Source: Bacillota bacterium
GTDB lineage: Bacteria > Bacillota > UBA4882 > UBA8346
Direction of reading: 5' to 3'
Assembly: GCA_023429995.1 (NCBI GenBank)
Contig: JAEZCE010000005.1
Span: 1-64,000 of the forward strand
Length of the DNA: 64,000 nucleotides
Shown: one piece after another, positions 33,818 to 42,304 of the stretch
How the letters are laid out: every line of letters begins with the position of its first letter
How positions within the stretch are numbered: position 1 is the stretch's first letter
The notes under the pieces: generated by a model
What the model was told of the DNA's origin: nothing
Database searches by the model: none
The model's input: only the letters and a program-made list of their open reading frames with translations
Program-made: the position numbers and the translations under genes

Positions 33818-34264
33818 ATGAGCTTAACACCAATTGGATTACAAATTCGCCCAGTCACCGGAGAAGATTATGATGATGTATATCGTCTGTACCGCCAACT
33901 TACCCATACGGTCCAGTATTGTAACGAGAATGATTACGACAGAATATTTAAGAGCTTTATGAACTCGAATGAACGGGAGGCATTTGTGGCCACAGTTCAT
34001 AATCGGGTTATCGGTTTTGTGACGTTATATTATTTAGATGTATTCCATCATTGTGGACAAATTGCCAGCATTCAGGAGTTGGTGGTAACGGAAGAATTTC
34101 GTGGGCGAGGCGTTGGGAAGGCGCTGGTCGGATTTGTAAAAAAGAAGACGACAGAGCGACATTGCCGTGGTTTGGAAGTCGCCACAGATATGTGGCAGGG
34201 CGGGGCCAAAACATTTTATAAAAAATGCGGTTTTCGGGGAAGAACTTTAATGATTGCCAATTAA
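33818..34264 (+). CDS. GNAT family N-acetyltransferase
   Basis: This 148-residue acetyltransferase has the GNAT core: IRPVTGEDYDDVYRLYRQLT, then EAFVATVHNRVIGFVTLYYL, the acetyl-CoA loop EFRGRGVGKALVGFV (motif A, RGxGxG/A), and KTFYKKCGF near the end. The substrate is unknown. The strong AAAGGAGG site at 33787-33794 is 23 bases from ATG 33818 but correctly spaced for TTG 33804, which opens a five-codon frame whose TGA overlaps ATG 33818. Translation may therefore be coupled. GTG 33794 overlaps the ribosome site. A TTGACA stands at 33719-33724. Confidence 0.88.
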   Translation: MSLTPIGLQIRPVTGEDYDDVYRLYRQLTHTVQYCNENDYDRIFKSFMNSNEREAFVATVHNRVIGFVTLYYLDVFHHCGQIASIQELVVTEEFRGRGVGKALVGFVKKKTTERHCRGLEVATDMWQGGAKTFYKKCGFRGRTLMIAN

Positions 34265-34317
34265 TCATGAAAACGAGGACACATGACAGTCGGTAATCGA
34301 TGCTAGCTCATTTGAGC

Positions 34318-34426
34318 TAGTAAAACGTTCTCTAAATAACGATTCAATGATTGTGAACGTTTTACTTAAGTAGAGCGTATCTTCCTCATTTCTGATTGCC
34401 ATTTATTTACGATACGTTCTACTAGT
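34318..34426 (-). repeat. Two-hairpin MITE-like repeat, right copy (inverted)
   Basis: The reverse complement matches 30690-30797 over its whole length with few substitutions. Both hairpins are kept: AGTAAAACGTTC with GAACGTTTTACT, and TAGAGCGTATC with GATACGTTCTA. A small perfect palindrome CTAGCTCA-TT-TGAGCTAG abuts its edge at 34303-34320. The rest of 34265-34572 carries no gene. Confidence 0.85.
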
Positions 34427-34536
34427 TTTTTTGGAATCTATTGAGAGATGTGCATCTTAAATTAATGTAAAAAAATTCTCCATATAAAAATCAATGGATA
34501 GCGCGTTTTTTAAATCATCCGACAAAATGGAAAAGA

Positions 34537-34565
34537 TTGACGAAATAATACAAAAATAGTATTCT
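34537..34565 (+). promoter_or_regulatory. Candidate promoter of the spo0E-like gene
   Basis: TTGACG (34537-34542), a 17-base spacer and TATTCT (34560-34565). The start codon follows only 7 bases later, so the mRNA would be leaderless or nearly so. No ribosome site is seen. Confidence 0.5.
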
Positions 34566-34572
34566 ATTATTT

Positions 34573-34791
34573 ATGCGATACTCGGAAGAAGAAATTTTAA
34601 AAGTTCAAATTGATTGTCAAAAAAAGAAAATGTACAGCTTGTCGGAAAAATACGGACTCTCATCACCGGAGGTTCTTGAACAGAGTTTGGTAGTGGATGC
34701 TTTAATCAATCAAGTCATGAGATTGGGGCTAAATTGCACGAAAAGTCTTCCGATAGCTTTTTCGACCCCAATCTTAAGGACAAGGGCGTAA
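34573..34791 (+). CDS. Spo0E-like aspartyl-phosphate phosphatase
   Basis: Spo0E-type proteins are small helical hairpins that dephosphorylate Spo0A~P and delay sporulation. The 72-residue product has the family pattern EILKVQIDCQKKKMYSLSEK and YGLSSPEVLEQSLVVDALIN. The usual SQELD signature is here SLVVD, so the key Ser and Asp are kept while the middle differs. ATG 34573 has no ribosome site and lies right behind a -10-like element. A terminator at 34805 ends it. The gene supports a sporulating host. Confidence 0.75.
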   Translation: MRYSEEEILKVQIDCQKKKMYSLSEKYGLSSPEVLEQSLVVDALINQVMRLGLNCTKSLPIAFSTPILRTRA

Positions 34792-34804
34792 AATTCATAA
34801 GACT

Positions 34805-34832
34805 ACTCCGGTTATCCGGAGTTTTTTTTATT
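34805..34832 (+). terminator. Intrinsic terminator after the spo0E-like gene
   Basis: ACTCCGG-TTAT-CCGGAGT is a perfect 7-bp stem followed by eight T residues. The following 34833-35122 holds no supported gene. Confidence 0.9.
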
Positions 34833-35122
34833 ATCTAAAGAGATTTTTTCCTCTTCGGGCCTTCTACAAAGGTATAGCAAACATTTGAAACTAAAAAAAC
34901 GAAGCCACCCCTTCTAGTTTTTGCGATCCGATAAAGCCTTCCTCGAATTAGAATATACAATCATTATACAGTGGTATTCTCTTCAAAGCCATAAATTGCA
35001 GGATTTTTAATCTGGAATGTATAAATAATTGTTGAAATCGAATCATCTTGAAGGAAGAAGTGGGCAACAAATCACAAATAACTCACTTTTACACTGATAT
35101 CTTAAGTATACCGGAGGTTAAA

Positions 35123-37144
35123 ATGGAAGTCCCCGAAGAAATTCAAACGCGTTTGGAACAACTGAAACGAGAAATCGAACATCATAATTATTTGTATTAT
35201 GTAGAAGACCAGCCCGAAATTACCGATTATGAATATGACGCTTTGATGCGGGAACTGATTAACCTTGAGAAGGAATATCCGCATTTACAGTCCATAGATT
35301 CCCCAAGCCAGCGGGTGGGAGGGAAGCCGCTGACGATGTTTGATTCGGTCAAACACCAAGTTCCCTTATTAAGCCTTGATAATACTTTTAGCGCCGAAGA
35401 ATTGAGAGCGTTTGACCAACGGGTCAAGAAAAGTTTAAACACAAATTCTGAAATCCAATATGTAGCTGAACTAAAAATTGATGGCTTAACGGTAGCTCTT
35501 ACCTACGAGAACGGTTTATTAATTCAGGCTGCAACCCGGGGTGATGGGAGCATCGGTGAAGATGTGACCGCTAATGTCAAAACGATTAAGTCGATCCCGC
35601 TTAGACTGGCAAATGGAAGTGGGATAAATTTGGGCGTCCGGGGTGAAGTTTATATCAAAAAAGACGATTTTGAAAAGTTAAACCGGGAACGTGAGCGCTT
35701 GGGAGAAGTTTTATTCGCCAATCCCAGAAACATTGCGGCTGGCTCCCTCAGGCAGCTTGACCCCAAGATCAGCGCCAGCCGGCCTTTGGATGCTTTCTTT
35801 TATGATGTTTTATATATTGAGGGCCGGGAGGTTGCTACCCAATGGGATGGTTTTCAATGCTTGAAAGATTTGAAGTTAAAAGTCAATCCTCATCCCAAAC
35901 TTTGTAAAGGGATTGAGGAAGTCGCCGAGTTCTGTGAGTATTGGACCATCCATCGTGAAGAGCTGCCTTACGAAATAGATGGGGTGGTAATCAAAGTTAA
36001 TTCTTTGCGGGAACAGTCGGAATTGGGCTTTACCGCCAAGGCGCCACGCTCGAAAATCGCCTATAAGTTTCCTGCCCAACAGGTGGAGACGAAGGTGTTG
36101 GATATTGTGATTAATGTGGGACGGACAGGGGCAGTGACTCCGACGGCGGTTTTGGAACCTGTCAAAGTGGCCGGGTCTACGATTAGCCGGGCAACCTTAC
36201 ATAATGAAGATAATATTCGCCAAAAAGATATTCGGATCGGGGATCAAGTCGTCATCCAAAAAGCCGGAGATGTGATACCGGAAGTGGTTCGGCCGTTGCC
36301 GGAGAAAAGGACGGGCCAGGAACGTATTTTTTTGATGCCCGAAAAATGTCCGGAATGCGGGGCCGAGGTTTTTCGGGAGCCTGGGGAAGCTGTTGCCCGC
36401 TGTATCGGCGCAACCTGTCCGGCCCAATTGCGGGAAGGAATCATTCATTTTGTTTCCCGCGATGCAATGGATATCCAGGGACTGGGCGAAGCCATTGTGA
36501 TTCAGCTGATTGATGCCGGATTGATCCATGATGTGGCTGATCTCTACCAACTCAAGTACGATGATTTGATGAAGTTGGAACGTTTCGGCGCCAAATCCGC
36601 CTCCAATCTTTTAAAGGCCATCGCTGAGTCGAAAGGGAATGAATTGAGCCGGCTCCTTTTCGGGTTGGGAATCCGTCACGTGGGAGCAGGGGCGGCACGC
36701 GAATTAGCCGGCCGGTATGGAGATTTTGAAAAATTAATGGCAGCAACTTATGATGAGCTTACGGCCATTGCTGCGATAGGCCCCAAAATCGCCGCCAGCA
36801 TTGTTGAATACTTTAAAGAACCCCACAACCGTCAACTTATTGATAAGTTGATCCAGTCGGGACTCAATACCAAGGAATCGGCGAATCTAACGGAAGGGCT
36901 TCCAACACTGGCAGGTAAAATTATTGTGGTTACGGGGACTTTGGAAAAATACGGCCGTAGTGAAATTGAGGAAGTCATCCGCATGCACGGCGGAAAGGCA
37001 GTCGCAAGCGTCAGTAAGAATACCGATTTTGTTGTTGTTGGGAAAGAACCCGGTAGCAGTAAATTAAAAAAAGTTAACGAACTTGGCATCCGGGTTCTTA
37101 ATGAAATAGAGTTTGAAAAATTACTGGAAACCGGAGATGTTTAA
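35123..37144 (+). CDS. ligA: NAD-dependent DNA ligase
   Basis: LigA seals nicks in replication and repair using NAD+. The 673-residue product is complete: domain Ia (HNYLYYVEDQPEITDYEYD), the adenylation site ELKIDG with Lys118, NRERERLGEVLFANPRN-type motif III, the OB fold, a four-cysteine zinc finger (CPECG and CIGATCP), helix-hairpin-helix repeats and a C-terminal BRCT domain (LAGKIIVVTGTLEKYGRSEI). ATG 35123 follows GGAGG by 6 bases; the frame extends upstream to 35048 without support. It is followed 69 bp later by a second BRCT-containing gene. Confidence 0.97.
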   Translation: MEVPEEIQTRLEQLKREIEHHNYLYYVEDQPEITDYEYDALMRELINLEKEYPHLQSIDSPSQRVGGKPLTMFDSVKHQVPLLSLDNTFSAEELRAFDQRVKKSLNTNSEIQYVAELKIDGLTVALTYENGLLIQAATRGDGSIGEDVTANVKTIKSIPLRLANGSGINLGVRGEVYIKKDDFEKLNRERERLGEVLFANPRNIAAGSLRQLDPKISASRPLDAFFYDVLYIEGREVATQWDGFQCLKDLKLKVNPHPKLCKGIEEVAEFCEYWTIHREELPYEIDGVVIKVNSLREQSELGFTAKAPRSKIAYKFPAQQVETKVLDIVINVGRTGAVTPTAVLEPVKVAGSTISRATLHNEDNIRQKDIRIGDQVVIQKAGDVIPEVVRPLPEKRTGQERIFLMPEKCPECGAEVFREPGEAVARCIGATCPAQLREGIIHFVSRDAMDIQGLGEAIVIQLIDAGLIHDVADLYQLKYDDLMKLERFGAKSASNLLKAIAESKGNELSRLLFGLGIRHVGAGAARELAGRYGDFEKLMAATYDELTAIAAIGPKIAASIVEYFKEPHNRQLIDKLIQSGLNTKESANLTEGLPTLAGKIIVVTGTLEKYGRSEIEEVIRMHGGKAVASVSKNTDFVVVGKEPGSSKLKKVNELGIRVLNEIEFEKLLETGDV

Positions 37145-37213
37145 CTTGCCTGATTTAGCCAGCTTACGCCGGTTTGTTCAAAAAATTTTTAGCCTCGCGG
37201 GAAGGAATAAAGA

Positions 37214-38065
37214 ATGCTTGAATTCACAGCCATTGATTTTGAAACGGCTCACCAGGCCCGTTGGAGTATTTGCCAGGTGGGACTGGTCAGGGTGGAAAAT
37301 TCTAAAATCGTACACACTTACTCAAGTTTGATCCAACCTCCCGATAACCGATACGTAAAATGGAATACGGCCATTCATGGCATCAGTTCTTATCTTACCA
37401 AGGAATCACCCTTTTTTCCGGACATATGGAAAGAAATGAAGGGTTATATCGAGAACCAGCTTGTGGTCGCCCATAATGTCAGTTTTGACGCCGGATGTTT
37501 AGAACAAACATTACGGTATTATCGCCTGGAGAAACCGGATTTTAGAGTGGACTGCACGTACCGAAAAACCGGCGTCAGTTTAGACGAGGCCTGTTGGGGA
37601 TTGGATATTAAACTGGATAGGCATCACGATGCCCTTTGTGATGCCCTAGCCTGTGCGGATATTTATATGCGGCTTGCCGACGGCCAGTTTCCTGATAATT
37701 TAAAAATCAGGCCGAAAGCGAAGCGGGACAAATCGGGCTTTAATTTTCGCGGCCATGAAAGAATTAAGGGCGAGTTATTACGGCCAAGTCCCTGTATTGC
37801 CAATTCAGACAGCATCTTTTTCGGCAAAAAAATTGTTTTTACCGGAGTATTGTTTTCCATTGGGCGGGAAGAAGCCGCCAGAATCGTCAGGGATTTGGGA
37901 GCGGATGTGGATAGCGGGGTGACTCCGAAAACCAACTATGTGATTGTAGGGAACGAACCGGGGCCGGCGAAAATGAGAAAAATTGAAAAATACAATCATG
38001 AAGGAAGTTCGATTTCCATTATCCATGAAGAGGAATTCCTCAAAATCATCAAAAAGCTGGCATAA
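37214..38065 (+). CDS. DnaQ-like exonuclease with C-terminal BRCT domain
   Basis: The 283-residue product joins a DEDDh 3'-5' exonuclease (ExoI DFET near residue 8, ExoII HNVSFD near 93, ExoIII HHDALCDA near 137) to a BRCT domain (KIVFTGVLFSIGREEAARIV, and NYVIVGNEPGPAKMRKI). The catalytic residues appear intact. The family includes PolC-like proofreading and repair nucleases; the BRCT end probably brings it to DNA or to partners. ATG 37214 lies behind GGGAAGGA. Position directly after ligA suggests co-expression and a shared repair role. Confidence 0.92.
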   Translation: MLEFTAIDFETAHQARWSICQVGLVRVENSKIVHTYSSLIQPPDNRYVKWNTAIHGISSYLTKESPFFPDIWKEMKGYIENQLVVAHNVSFDAGCLEQTLRYYRLEKPDFRVDCTYRKTGVSLDEACWGLDIKLDRHHDALCDALACADIYMRLADGQFPDNLKIRPKAKRDKSGFNFRGHERIKGELLRPSPCIANSDSIFFGKKIVFTGVLFSIGREEAARIVRDLGADVDSGVTPKTNYVIVGNEPGPAKMRKIEKYNHEGSSISIIHEEEFLKIIKKLA

Positions 38066-38241
38066 ATTCATCATCCCCGGCATCGCAAAGGTTTGAATTG
38101 GATTGTTAACATCAATAATTCTTTGAAAAAGCAGGATTTTGTGGCATGATGTATAACTTATTGGTAAATTTGGAACGGGTAAAATGAATTTGTCTTTCTG
38201 TTAGGGTTACTTTACCCCCCGCCCATTATGGAGGTTATTGA

Positions 38242-38541
38242 ATGTCGTTGACAAAAACTGAAGTTGAACACGTTGCCAGACTTGCCCGTTTGGAATTGAA
38301 TGAAAGTGAGAAGGAAGAGTTTACCGGGCAGCTGAATGACATTTTAGGATTTGTTGAGAAACTGGGTACGCTTGATACCGCCTCTATTGAACCAACAGCT
38401 CATGCTATTCCGGTTACGAATGTTTTTCGGCCTGATGAGTCAGGGATCTCACTGGAACCCGATTTGGCATTAGCCAATGCGCCTGATAGGGTTGATGATT
38501 ATTTTAAGGTTCCGAAGATTTTGGAGGAAGAAGCAGAGTAG
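38242..38541 (+). CDS. gatC: Asp/Glu-tRNA amidotransferase subunit C
   Basis: GatC is the small subunit that stabilises GatA in the complex converting Glu-tRNA(Gln) and Asp-tRNA(Asn) to the amide forms. The 99-residue product has the family pattern VEHVARLARLELNESEKEEF, QLNDILGFVEKLGTLDT and NVFRPDE. GGAGG stands before ATG 38242. It begins the gatCAB operon. Confidence 0.97.
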   Translation: MSLTKTEVEHVARLARLELNESEKEEFTGQLNDILGFVEKLGTLDTASIEPTAHAIPVTNVFRPDESGISLEPDLALANAPDRVDDYFKVPKILEEEAE

Positions 38542-38613
38542 CAATCTTAAGCTCGGCTGAAAGTAACAGGCTGGAGCTTTAAATTCCGTTTTTTCAAGAG
38601 GAGGTTTTCTATA

Positions 38614-40080
38614 TTGGCTCTTTATCAAAAAACTGCCCATGAGTTGCATGAATTATTGGCGAAAAAAGAAGTTAAAGCTGTTGAAATCGCCCAGTCCATA
38701 TTTCAAAGAATTCGCCAAATCGAGCCGAAAGTTCATGCTTATATTACTTTAGCCGAAGAAGAAGCTTATCAAAGCGCTCAGGAAGTCGATGAACTTGTGA
38801 CAAAAGGCGAGAAATTATCACCATTAGCCGGGATTCCGGTTGCAATCAAGGATAATATTTCTACCAAAGGCCTTCGTACCACCTGCGCTTCCAAAATACT
38901 CGAAAATTACACCCCTCCTTATGATGCGGCCATCATTGAACAATTGAAGGCGGATCATTTGATTACCATTGGCAAAACCAATCTGGATGAGTTTGCAATG
39001 GGATCTTCGACTGAAAACTCCGGCTTATTCATTACCCATAATCCTTGGGACCTTGATGCGGTCCCCGGCGGTTCCAGCGGCGGTTCGGCAGCCGCAGTCC
39101 GCGCCGATGAAGCAATTTTAGGCATTGGGTCCGATACGGGAGGATCGATTCGCCAACCAGCGGCTTATTGCGGTATTGTGGGATTAAAACCAACTTACGG
39201 GCGGGTATCCCGTTATGGGTTGGTGGCCTTCGCATCTTCTCTCGATCAGATTGGGCCGTTAACCAAGGATGTTACCGATAGTGCATTATTACTGCAGGTA
39301 TTGGCCAAATATGATCAACGGGATTCGACTTCTGTGAATTACCCGGTACCGGATTATATCCAAGAGATGAAAAAAGGGGTCAAAGGTTTAAAAATCGGGT
39401 TAGCCCAAGAATATATGGCAGGAGGTATTTCTGAGCCGGTCAAGGAAATCATTTATGAGGCTGTCAAAGTATTCCGAAGCTTGGGCGCGGAAGTTGTCGA
39501 TGTTTCGTTACCCTATACCGAATATGCTTTGGCGACTTATTATATTATTGCCCCGGCTGAAGCCAGTTCGAATCTGGCCCGCTATGACGGTGTCCGATAC
39601 GGATACCGTACCGGGGAACGGGTGCCGGATTCCGTTGCTTTATTTATGAAAACCCGCAAGGAAGGGTTCGGACCTGAAGTAAAGCGGCGAATCATGGTCG
39701 GCACCTATGCTCTGAGTTCCGGCTATTATGACGCCTACTATTTAAAGGCTCAAAAAATCCGGACTTTAATTCGGGATGATTTTAATAAGGCTTTTCAAAG
39801 CTGCGATTTAATTTTAACGCCTACCGCCCCTTCTCCGGCATTCAAGATTGGCGCTAAGACCGATCCTTTGGAAATGTATCAGGAGGATATATGTACACTG
39901 GCCTGTAATATGGCTGGGATACCCGGAATCTCGATACCTGGCGGATTTGTTAAGGGAATGCCGGTAGGGATGCAGTTGCTGGGCCCGGCATTTAAAGAAG
40001 AGGTTTTGCTTCGGGCGGCATACGGGTTTGAACAAGCCACCGAATTTCATAAAGAACGGCCCGCTGCGGTTAATGCTTAA
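38614..40080 (+). CDS. gatA: Asp/Glu-tRNA amidotransferase subunit A
   Basis: GatA is the amidase-signature subunit that frees ammonia from glutamine. The 488-residue product has GIPVAIKDNISTKGLRTTCA with the catalytic Lys, and the Gly/Ser-rich signature PGGSSGGSAAAVRA with DTGGSIRQPA, giving the cis-Ser and nucleophile Ser. The start is TTG 38614 behind GAGGAGG. It lies 72 bp after gatC. Length is normal. Confidence 0.97.
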   Translation: MALYQKTAHELHELLAKKEVKAVEIAQSIFQRIRQIEPKVHAYITLAEEEAYQSAQEVDELVTKGEKLSPLAGIPVAIKDNISTKGLRTTCASKILENYTPPYDAAIIEQLKADHLITIGKTNLDEFAMGSSTENSGLFITHNPWDLDAVPGGSSGGSAAAVRADEAILGIGSDTGGSIRQPAAYCGIVGLKPTYGRVSRYGLVAFASSLDQIGPLTKDVTDSALLLQVLAKYDQRDSTSVNYPVPDYIQEMKKGVKGLKIGLAQEYMAGGISEPVKEIIYEAVKVFRSLGAEVVDVSLPYTEYALATYYIIAPAEASSNLARYDGVRYGYRTGERVPDSVALFMKTRKEGFGPEVKRRIMVGTYALSSGYYDAYYLKAQKIRTLIRDDFNKAFQSCDLILTPTAPSPAFKIGAKTDPLEMYQEDICTLACNMAGIPGISIPGGFVKGMPVGMQLLGPAFKEEVLLRAAYGFEQATEFHKERPAAVNA

Positions 40081-40121
40081 TTTGAGTTACCCATGCGCGC
40101 CATATCGGGAGGATTAGGATT

Positions 40122-41594
40122 ATGCCTTTAGAAGATTATGAGATAATCATTGGTCTGGAAGTTCATGCAGAGCTGAAAACCGATACCAAAATCTTTTGCG
40201 GATGCAGCACCAGGTTCGGCGGTGATCCCAACAGTCAAGTATGTCCGGTATGTATGGGCTTACCCGGCGCTTTACCGGTATTGAATGAAAAGGCCTTGGA
40301 ATACACGATTCTTGCCGGCCTGGCTTTAAATTGCGAAATTGCCGAATACAGCAAGTTTGATCGCAAGCAATATTTCTATCCGGATTCACCGAAAGCCTAT
40401 CAAATTTCTCAGTATGATCTTCCATTTTGCAAAAAGGGTTGGATTGAAATTCAGGCCGATAACGCAGAACCGGGTGTAACCAAAAAAGTCGGGATTACCA
40501 GGGTCCACTTGGAAGAAGAAGCCGGAAAACTGGTTCATTCGGGTAGTGGAATCATGGATTCCAGCTTTTCGTTGGCAGATTATAACCGTTGCGGGATTCC
40601 GTTGATTGAAATCGTCGGGGAACCGGATTTGCGCTCTCCAAAAGAAGCCCGGGAATATTTGGAGAAACTCCGAACGCTTTTACTCTACACCGATGTCTCC
40701 GATTGTAAAATGGAAGAGGGTTCATTACGATGCGATGCCAATATCTCACTGCGGCGCAAGGGAGATACCCAATTGGGGATATTAGCCGAGATTAAAAATA
40801 TCAATTCATTCCGCTCGGTACAGGCGGCGCTGGAGTATGAGGCAGAACGCCAGGCTAGGTTGCTCGATGCCGGTGAAAAAATGATCAAACAGACCCGCGG
40901 CTGGGATGAAAATAAAGGCGCTACCGCCTTTATGCGCTCTAAAGAAGAAGCCAGCGACTATCGTTATTTTCCGGAACCTGATCTCTTGCCGGTGACTGTT
41001 CCCGGTGAACGTGTGTCAAAACTGCGGGAAAGGCTTCCGGAAATGCCTGATTCCCGTAAGAAAAGATATATTGAGCTTTGGGAATTGCCGGAGTATGATG
41101 CCAATCTGATAAGCAGTTCACGGCAGATGGCCGATTATTTTGAAGAGGCCGTAGCGATTTACAACCAACCGAAAGTCGTCGGCAACTGGTTGATGGGGGA
41201 ATTATCCCGGCTATTAAATCAAGAACATCTTGAGTTTGAACAAGTTAAAATTAAACCGGCGAGTTTGGCTAAAATGTTGGAATTAATTGATAAAGGTACG
41301 ATTAGTGGGAAGATCGCCAAAACCGTTTTTGAGGAAATGTTTTTCACCGGTAAAGATCCCAAGGCCATTGTCGAGGAAAAAGGGTTGGTTCAAATCAGCG
41401 ATACCTCGGAACTGGAGAATATGGCCTGCCGGATTATTGAGGCAAATCAGCAATCCGTTTCGGATTATCTGGCCGGCAAGGAGCAAGCGTTAAAATTTTT
41501 AATCGGTCAAATGATGAAAGAGACCAAAGGAAGAGCAAATCCCGGTATTGTCAATGATATTCTTAAACAAGAACTGGCTAAAAAAGCCCATTAA
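40122..41594 (+). CDS. gatB: Asp/Glu-tRNA amidotransferase subunit B
   Basis: GatB binds the tRNA and performs the kinase/transamidation step. The 490-residue product includes IIGLEVHAELKTDTKIFCGC, VCPVCMGLPGALPVLN (zinc-type cysteines with FCGCST), the KQYFYPDSPKAYQISQYDLP core, and a C-terminal YqeY-like tail ending KGRANPGIVNDILKQEL. GGGAGGATT precedes ATG 40122. It is the third gene of gatCAB. Confidence 0.97.
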   Translation: MPLEDYEIIIGLEVHAELKTDTKIFCGCSTRFGGDPNSQVCPVCMGLPGALPVLNEKALEYTILAGLALNCEIAEYSKFDRKQYFYPDSPKAYQISQYDLPFCKKGWIEIQADNAEPGVTKKVGITRVHLEEEAGKLVHSGSGIMDSSFSLADYNRCGIPLIEIVGEPDLRSPKEAREYLEKLRTLLLYTDVSDCKMEEGSLRCDANISLRRKGDTQLGILAEIKNINSFRSVQAALEYEAERQARLLDAGEKMIKQTRGWDENKGATAFMRSKEEASDYRYFPEPDLLPVTVPGERVSKLRERLPEMPDSRKKRYIELWELPEYDANLISSSRQMADYFEEAVAIYNQPKVVGNWLMGELSRLLNQEHLEFEQVKIKPASLAKMLELIDKGTISGKIAKTVFEEMFFTGKDPKAIVEEKGLVQISDTSELENMACRIIEANQQSVSDYLAGKEQALKFLIGQMMKETKGRANPGIVNDILKQELAKKAH

Positions 41595-41631
41595 CTTAGG
41601 GTAAGGGATTGGATGTTGTCAGAGCGGTGAT

Positions 41632-41684
41632 AAGATATACAATAAGGCCACTCCATCAGGAAGCCTAAATATTGTATATCTTTC
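41632..41684 (+). terminator. Long stem-loop after gatB
   Basis: AAGATATACAATA (41632-41644) and TATTGTATATCTT (41670-41682) pair perfectly, with an inner AGGC/GCCT pair, followed by T-rich TTCTTT. It is probably the gatCAB terminator, although the T tract is imperfect. Confidence 0.65.
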
Positions 41685-41794
41685 TTTATGGCCTCATCTG
41701 CCGGCATCTCATCATCTCATGAGGTATTAAAATTCGCGGAGCAAGCAATCTTTCCCGGCTATTTTTGGTTACAATAACCATGGGGGGGGCGCTT

Positions 41795-42304
41795 TTGCGA
41801 AAAATTGTTGACGGACAAGGCAAGTTATTCGGTTTGATCAATTTGCTTGATTTGGCGATTTTACTCGTTTTGATATTGTTGGGTTTAAAAGTGTTGGCCG
41901 ATTATAAGCCGGTGGCTCCTGATTTTCGTTATCTTCAAGTTACCTTAAGCCTTTTGATTCCCAATATACCGCCATATTTATCGGAAAACCTTATGGTGGG
42001 GCAGGATGTGTATCATGATAATACCGGCGCGTACTTGGGAAAATTAATTGATATCCAAACGGTTCCAGCCGAGTTGTTATTGGTGAAAAACGGTGAAATT
42101 ATATTGGAGAAATCCCCCAGAAATCTCGATATCAGGATTCGCCTTCAAAATCGCGGTCGTGAATTGAAAGGCCCAGCTCAATCCGGAATCTATCTGGGGA
42201 AATTGGCGGTAAGAGTGGGGGACCGCTTAAAAGTTCATACCATGTTTACATCGTTTCGGGGTGACATTGAAAGTTTGAAGGTCAACGGCAATGGCCGTCG
42301 CTGA
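41795..42304 (+). CDS. DUF4330 family membrane-anchored protein
   Basis: The 169-residue product starts RKIVDGQGKLFGLINLLDLA, typical of DUF4330, followed by one membrane helix (AILLVLILLGLKVLA) and an extracytoplasmic beta-rich domain. The function is unknown; the family is often near cell-wall polymer genes. I choose TTG 41795: a run of eight G at 41782-41789 sits 5 bases upstream and can serve as ribosome site, and the family starts here. ATG 41780 would place the G run inside the gene. Its end overlaps the next gene by 14 bases. Confidence 0.75.
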   Translation: MRKIVDGQGKLFGLINLLDLAILLVLILLGLKVLADYKPVAPDFRYLQVTLSLLIPNIPPYLSENLMVGQDVYHDNTGAYLGKLIDIQTVPAELLLVKNGEIILEKSPRNLDIRIRLQNRGRELKGPAQSGIYLGKLAVRVGDRLKVHTMFTSFRGDIESLKVNGNGRR

